NCBI GenBank assembly: GCA_019915015.1
Contig: JAHBBC010000002.1
Span: 1 to 64,000 of the forward strand
DNA length: 64,000 bases
Source of the DNA: Auriscalpium vulgare
Lineage: Eukaryota > Basidiomycota > Agaricomycetes > Russulales > Auriscalpiaceae
Direction of reading: 5' to 3'
A program made the translations under genes and the position numbers. The notes under the pieces are model-generated. The model worked only from the letters and a program-made list of their open reading frames with translations, was not told where the DNA came from and ran no database searches. Positions 59,163-64,000 of the stretch are shown one piece after another (positions within the stretch are counted from its first letter, which is position 1; every line of letters starts with the position of its first letter).

Positions 59163-62109
59163 ATGAACTTCTCACGGCGGCCCGAGCGGCCCGAGAACAA
59201 GAAGCCGACAGTGAGCGGCAGTGTGGCCCCGTCCAGTCCACCTATCACTCAGACCGCCATGCAACTTGAAGGCGCTGTCGATAAGTCGATTTCTATCCTT
59301 GACTTCCTGGAAGACCTGCGCCCGGGGGTTGCGCCTGTTCATCTGCTCCTAAGGCCCCGTCGCTCCGGCAAATCCACGTTGCTGCGTCTCACAAAGTCTC
59401 ACTCTGCCTTCCAAGACTCCAAGTGGTACTTACCGACGCATTGTGCAGTGATTTTTTGCAACGGGGCGGTCCTGGCGATGTCCTAGAGCGCCGAACATAT
59501 TTTTCTGGCCGCGCAATCGCCAAAGAGGAAGACGCGGTTGAAAAACATTTTGCAACCCACATAGTCTTTCTGCTGGATCTAACTGTGCGCATCTATGAAC
59601 CATTATTTTCTACCAGGTCTCACACGACGGTTACTACAGAATGTCATCGCCAACGACATGCCGGGCCTTCGGAACGCTTTCCTTTCTGCAGTGAAAAATG
59701 CCGTGAGTGATATGAAGTGTACGGGCTGCTTCTCTAACGCGGCGGAGCTGGACGAACACGACGGGAGCTTTTTAAGGGAGGTACTGGGTGTCTCCACGCC
59801 CTTATCCGACGAGCTCGACGCTGGTACTATATTACGGGACATCAGTCGCATAGTCTACAAGCTTAGCAAGCGCCCTATGTTATTTATGATGGATGAGTAT
59901 GACAGCCCAATCGCATATGCCGCCGAGCACGGCTGTCATGACGAGGTGCGTCACCGTTACAGTGCAATCTGTGAATACTCCTGATGATTCGATCACATCA
60001 GACAGTAGAGTTCTTTCGTCAGGCTGTTGGTGCCTTTCTGAAGGTGCGCCCAACCACACATGTTGGTGTTTTCAAATGCGATGAGGCGCATGTTTCGCAG
60101 AATAGCGAGTTCTTGGAAGGGTCCTTGATCGTGGGCATCACGCGCTTCGGCGATACAGGGTATCTATCAGAGGTCGACAACCTCAGCGTTTTCACTTTGC
60201 GCGACAAAAAGTACAGCACATCCTGTATGTTCACGGCAGAAGAGACGCAGGAACAGACAGAACAGTACAAGCAACTGGATCAACCTGAGGTTTGTGACCT
60301 TTCCGTACTGTCGACAGACACTGATCGTACACCTTAGCCTCCGATATCCTTCGAAGACTTATCTAAATGGTATGAAGGGTACTACAACGCAGACGGGAAG
60401 AGACTATACAACACGTGGTCAGTTATTCACGCACTTATAACTCGGAAGCTCCCACCGTTTTGGCTGCAATCAGGTAAGTGTGAGACTCTGAATCCTCCTT
60501 GTGCTCTGACCAGGTTCGAGTAGGAAGTGATTCAAGGGCAGAGAAGCGTATATATGAACTTTTAGAGGAAGACGACGAATTTTCAGCTGTCTTCTAGGCA
60601 TTGGTATCACTGAGAGACGCCATAGAAATTGAGCTCGACAGTGATTTCAAGTTTCCCCCGGGGTTCGTCCTTCCAAAATCTGGATATGCACACCACTCAG
60701 ACGTACTCTTAATTCAGTCCAAAGCTCATGAATCGGTCGCAATTTTTGACTTTCATGTACTACACCGGCTATCTGACACCCGTGGTGAGTACCTACCCTC
60801 TCACGTTCGTCTGATCTCACTGTATATGGCACCGTCATCACTTTCTTAGCCCCCAGCAGACGCGGCCAAGGCAGAGAAGCCTGATGCCAGTAATTTAATT
60901 GCCGTCGCCATCCCGAGCTACGAGATCTGGGTCCAATACTGTCGGTGGTTGGAAGGCGGCCTCATGCGCCGCTTGTTCCGCAATCGCTTGGATGTTAAAA
61001 ACAGCGTCGCGATTTTCAGACAATTGTTCCGCGGGCCTTTCGCGGCCCTTGCGACATCTCTATCGCAATTCATAGCAGACAGGAAGCTCGCATCGTTCAC
61101 AACCAGCAATTGCCGCCTTTACCCGTTCTATCTTCTCGTCAACTTCACCGCAGCAATCAAGAGAGACGGGGGAGCCTGGCGCCTTACAGCGGAGCGGCGC
61201 CCAACAGGATTCCACGACAGGGTGATGGAATTATTCATTCATGACAGGAAGAAATGCGCGTCAATCCACGAATATCGCGTCTTGGCGCAGGATCAAGGTT
61301 CAGACGAGTATAGCGAAGCTCAACGTGAGCGACTGACCAACGCATCCGTTGATGCGCTCGGTGATATTCAAGACCGTGACTTGAGGACGAAGATTTCGCC
61401 GCATGCTAGGGAGTTACGGGAAGTTGCCGTCGCGTTCATGGGAGACTATTGTGCCATTGTAGCACGGCAGTTGGTGCGCAAGTCGAAGGATGATGACTGG
61501 GTGTTGCAGGCGGAATATACTGTGGCCATGGATGAGTCCCGGCGGGCGGCCATGTATGCGTCAACCTCTTCTCGGTCAGGTTCGCCCGCGGCGACCGGTC
61601 TGAAGTTGCCTGTCGGCGGCTCTTCTTCTTTGGGCCAACCCTCGTCCCCTTCTGCTGTCGAGCCGGGCATGTCCCCCGCCACGAAGGCGTCCGCGGCCAG
61701 CCCACCATCACTTTCCGCGGCCGGACCTCCGTCAGCTATTCCGTCGCCCATTCCTGCTACCCGACCATCATCTCCCTCCGTCGCCCATCCGTCTGGTGTC
61801 CGCCCACCCTCACCTTCTTCTCCCCATGCATCTCCCGCACCTTCCACCGGCCCACCGGCCACCCCCGCCGCTCCCCGCGCGCCGTCGCCTGTCCGATCCA
61901 AGCCATCGCGCTCGTCATCTCCTGCCCACTCTCCTTCCTCGGAACACCCGACGCCCATCGTCTCTCTCACCGCCACAGAGGGGCCCACTCCAGTAGCTCA
62001 CGCGCGTTCTACGCACACTGCCACATTGGTTTCTCGGCATCCGTCTCCTGCCGCGCCGCGCGAACCCATGTCAGAAAGCTCACCGGCTCTGACATCGCCT
62101 TCCGTGTGA
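59163..62109 (+). pseudogene. AAA-ATPase-like protein gene with stop and frameshift
   Basis: Resembles the fungal/bacterial AAA-ATPase-like proteins whose N-terminal ATPase precedes a PD-(D/E)XK-type region. P-loop LLLRPRRSGKSTLLRL is near 59340-59380. Walker B MLFMMDEYDSP is near 59880-59910. Then come FKCDEAHVSQNS, SLIVGITRFGDTGYLSEVDN, SKWYEGYYNADGKRLYNTWS (near 60360-60420) and a C-terminal block LRDAIEIELDSDFKFP. From 60949 a 386-codon open frame continues through SLSQFIADRKLASFTTSNCR to a Ser/Pro-rich tail of about 190 residues. Introns include about 59395-59450 and 60474-60523. The coding frame contains TAG at 60595-60597 (before ALVSLRD), and the frame changes between about 60715 and 60740, so that FLTFMYYTGYLTP reads in another frame. 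Start at 59163 or the in-frame ATG at 59259. Probably a recent pseudogene. Confidence 0.7.
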
Positions 62110-62781
62110 TTTTACTTTTTACTTATCGATATTATATCATGTGCTGCTCATCACCGTCTTCGCTTTCTTCTTGCTGTCTTTGCTATGTTTGTACTGCTCT
62201 TTTTTCGTCCTGTCTGTCTTCGTACTGCCTGCTTTGTCCGTACTGTCGTTGCTTTGTCCGTAAGCGTGCTCGCTCTGACTGTGCGGGCCCGTCGGCGGAG
62301 GCTCACTTGACGTACTACGCCTTTAGTTTCGCATATGTGCTACTGTATGCATTTTCTCGTCTTCCTACTCTTGTGCGACGGGACCCATACCACTCTGAAA
62401 AGGGAATTGTCTCCGAATAATGTGACGTGGGGCTGAGCCATGTCTCCGAACCAACCTGCGTATCCCTGGGCCGGTTCATCGAGGCGACGGTACTCATGGT
62501 GCAGTGAGCTGGATTATCCCTCGAGTCCTTGCTTGCAGGTTCCAATGCCGCGAAACACAAGCCCCTCCTATGCTCGGTCTGCGTGCGACGAGGCCACCGG
62601 ATCCTGGATAGACCAAGGTGGGATCGGGATACAGAGGGCATTCGCGGACCTTCCTATGTTATTTGATACAGATAATACCAAAAGAGTGTCGTTTGCCTGT
62701 GGGCGAGTACGTTCTGAGATTCCTTGACATATTGGCGGCCCACAATCACTACCGCTAAGTTGATCATCCAGCCGTACATCA
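62110..62781. other. Intergenic region
   Basis: CT-rich tract around 62150-62280, then nothing coding supported. It is the shared 3' flank of the ATPase-like gene and copy B6. Confidence 0.45.
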
Positions 62782-64000
62782 TCAAGTCGCAGCTAGACTC
62801 ACCACTTCTACAACCTTGTCACTCGACGTGAGCCGGTCCTTACCAAAGCTGGACTGGCGGGCCAGCATACTTGGGGTGCGCGGCGACAGCGGCGTGAAGC
62901 TGCCTGCGCTGCTGCGCTGGGTAGAAGACAGATAATCGTTCGACGAACGGCGGCTGTGCTGGAGTGCGGTTCGAAAACTTTGGGTCGCTGTTCCGGTCGC
63001 TGGTTGGTTCTCGACAGATTGTCCGCGATCTACGCGGATGATGATCAAGTTGAACGCGATGCCCTTGTAGGGTTGTGAGTGGGTAAGGTGCAGATGGCAA
63101 GTCATGGAAAGGCGCATACTATGATTTGCACGATCTACGACGCGTAGTCAGTATAGTCTCGTTTCGTTTGCACATGCTGTTGTATGACGCACACACTCGG
63201 CAACGATATACTCGGCATTGTTCTTGCTAAGTTCCAGCGCGAAGAAGATAGTGATTGTCATCGTGTACATTGCGGCCGACTCGACGATGATGCCAATTGT
63301 GCGTCTGAACGACTGGATGACGCCGCCCGTACTGAACATACGCAGAGACTGCTGTTGTGCCAGCCAGATCCGGCGAACTATCAGAGCTGTAAAAATCGTC
63401 AATTTATTGAGATCATTGTCAAGATGAGTATAAAGAGACAAACATGTGCAAAATACGTTAATCGCCAACGTTAGGCTCGTAGCCGATATGAGAAACGGCT
63501 CCAAGCGATCTACACTTAGCACGGCGTGTACATGCAGGGTGAATGGGATGTAGACGACGAACGCGCCGATAACTATTCATAAGAAGCCATCAATTAACCG
63601 GACACATCGAAGAGATCAACGAGACAAAGCCTGCTCGCACTTACTCGCGAAGCCTAGCCAAAGAACGATGGGGAGTATTATGGCCCGCCAATCCTTCCCA
63701 TACACAACGAAGCACCGGTAGATCTGTTGCAACTTTGCTCAGCCGTGTCAATCCATAGGCGCTCGAGGATACTCACCAAGATCATGTCTCCCGTGAGGAT
63801 CTGAGTGATAAATAATGACCCTTTCACGCTCGCCAACATATCCGAGATCTGCTCTAATTGCCCTTTGGCACCGCCGGGACCTTGAAACGAAACAAACGCG
63901 TTGAGGATCCGCCGGAAAGCAAGAGCTAGATACGCGGTTCCGATGGCAAAGAGCACGAAGGCTACACCGATGAGATGCGGGCGGCGCGCCTGGCGCCGCC
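62782..64000 (-). CDS. Family B multi-pass membrane protein, copy B6 (5' end outside window)
   Basis: The first exon and the start of exon 2 lie beyond the window. The visible part begins in the QARRPHLI segment and continues through GPGGAKGQLEQISDMLASVK, ILTGDMIL, IYRCFVVYGKDWRAIILPIV, AFVVYIPFTLHVHAVLSVDR, IVRRIWLAQQQSLRMFSTGG, VESAAMYTMTITIFFALEL, a 15-nt exon (IVQII, near 63143-63130), and GIAFNLIIIRVDRGQSVENQ. The tail is Ser/Arg-rich with SSFGKDRLTSSDKVVEVV and ends near SLAAT. Closest to B5, in the same orientation. No defect is seen in the visible part. Confidence 0.85.

Noticed and set aside
58229..59248. Possible additional membrane-protein gene on the minus strand
   Set aside because: Hydrophobic segments exist but no splice model links them, and they do not match the family B blocks.

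Overview
The window is nuclear DNA from a filamentous basidiomycete, most likely an Agaricomycete of the polypore type. The evidence is many short introns (about 45-70 nt, GT..AG) inside well recognised eukaryotic genes, high GC, and two lineage-restricted expanded protein families. I found no rRNA, tRNA, CRISPR array or bacterial-style operon. All gene models were spliced by eye, and those with exon coordinates have exon totals divisible by three.

Layout. (1) 1-5.9 kb is GC-rich and apparently gene-free, with a block of three ~0.6 kb tandem repeats at 1.18-2.95 kb. (2) At 6.1-7.1 kb lies the first member of an uncharacterised family, here called family A. (3) 7.1-12.9 kb is a gene desert with short tandem duplications and decayed sequence. 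(4) 13.0-20.7 kb holds a small orphan gene, the condensin subunit BRN1/CND2 (minus), and two more family A genes. (5) 21.4-34.2 kb is a dense housekeeping block: DNA polymerase delta catalytic subunit (minus), a SET/post-SET protein (plus), phosphomannomutase SEC53 (plus), the ribosome-quality-control release factor VMS1 (minus), an Arp9-like actin-related protein (plus) and ribosomal protein eL30 (minus, with an apparent 1-nt deletion). (6) 34.9-40.0 kb holds a long family A protein fused to another basidiomycete domain, a decayed tandem copy of its 5' end, and a secreted FAD oxidoreductase (minus). (7) 40.6-57.9 kb and 62.8-64 kb carry six copies of a multi-pass (about seven-helix) membrane protein family, here called family B: one pseudogene, four intact genes and one cut by the window end. 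They are interspersed with a Ser/Pro-rich protein, a GNAT acetyltransferase, and a diverged inverted repeat with a perfect 271-bp tandem duplication in one arm. (8) 59.2-62.1 kb is an AAA-ATPase-like gene disrupted by a stop codon and a frameshift.

The housekeeping genes act separately, in replication, chromosome condensation, chromatin, mannose metabolism and translation. The lineage-specific interest is in families A and B. Both show recent local duplication, decay and conserved exon architecture (a 123-nt exon in A, a 15-nt microexon in B), and neither has a function I can name.
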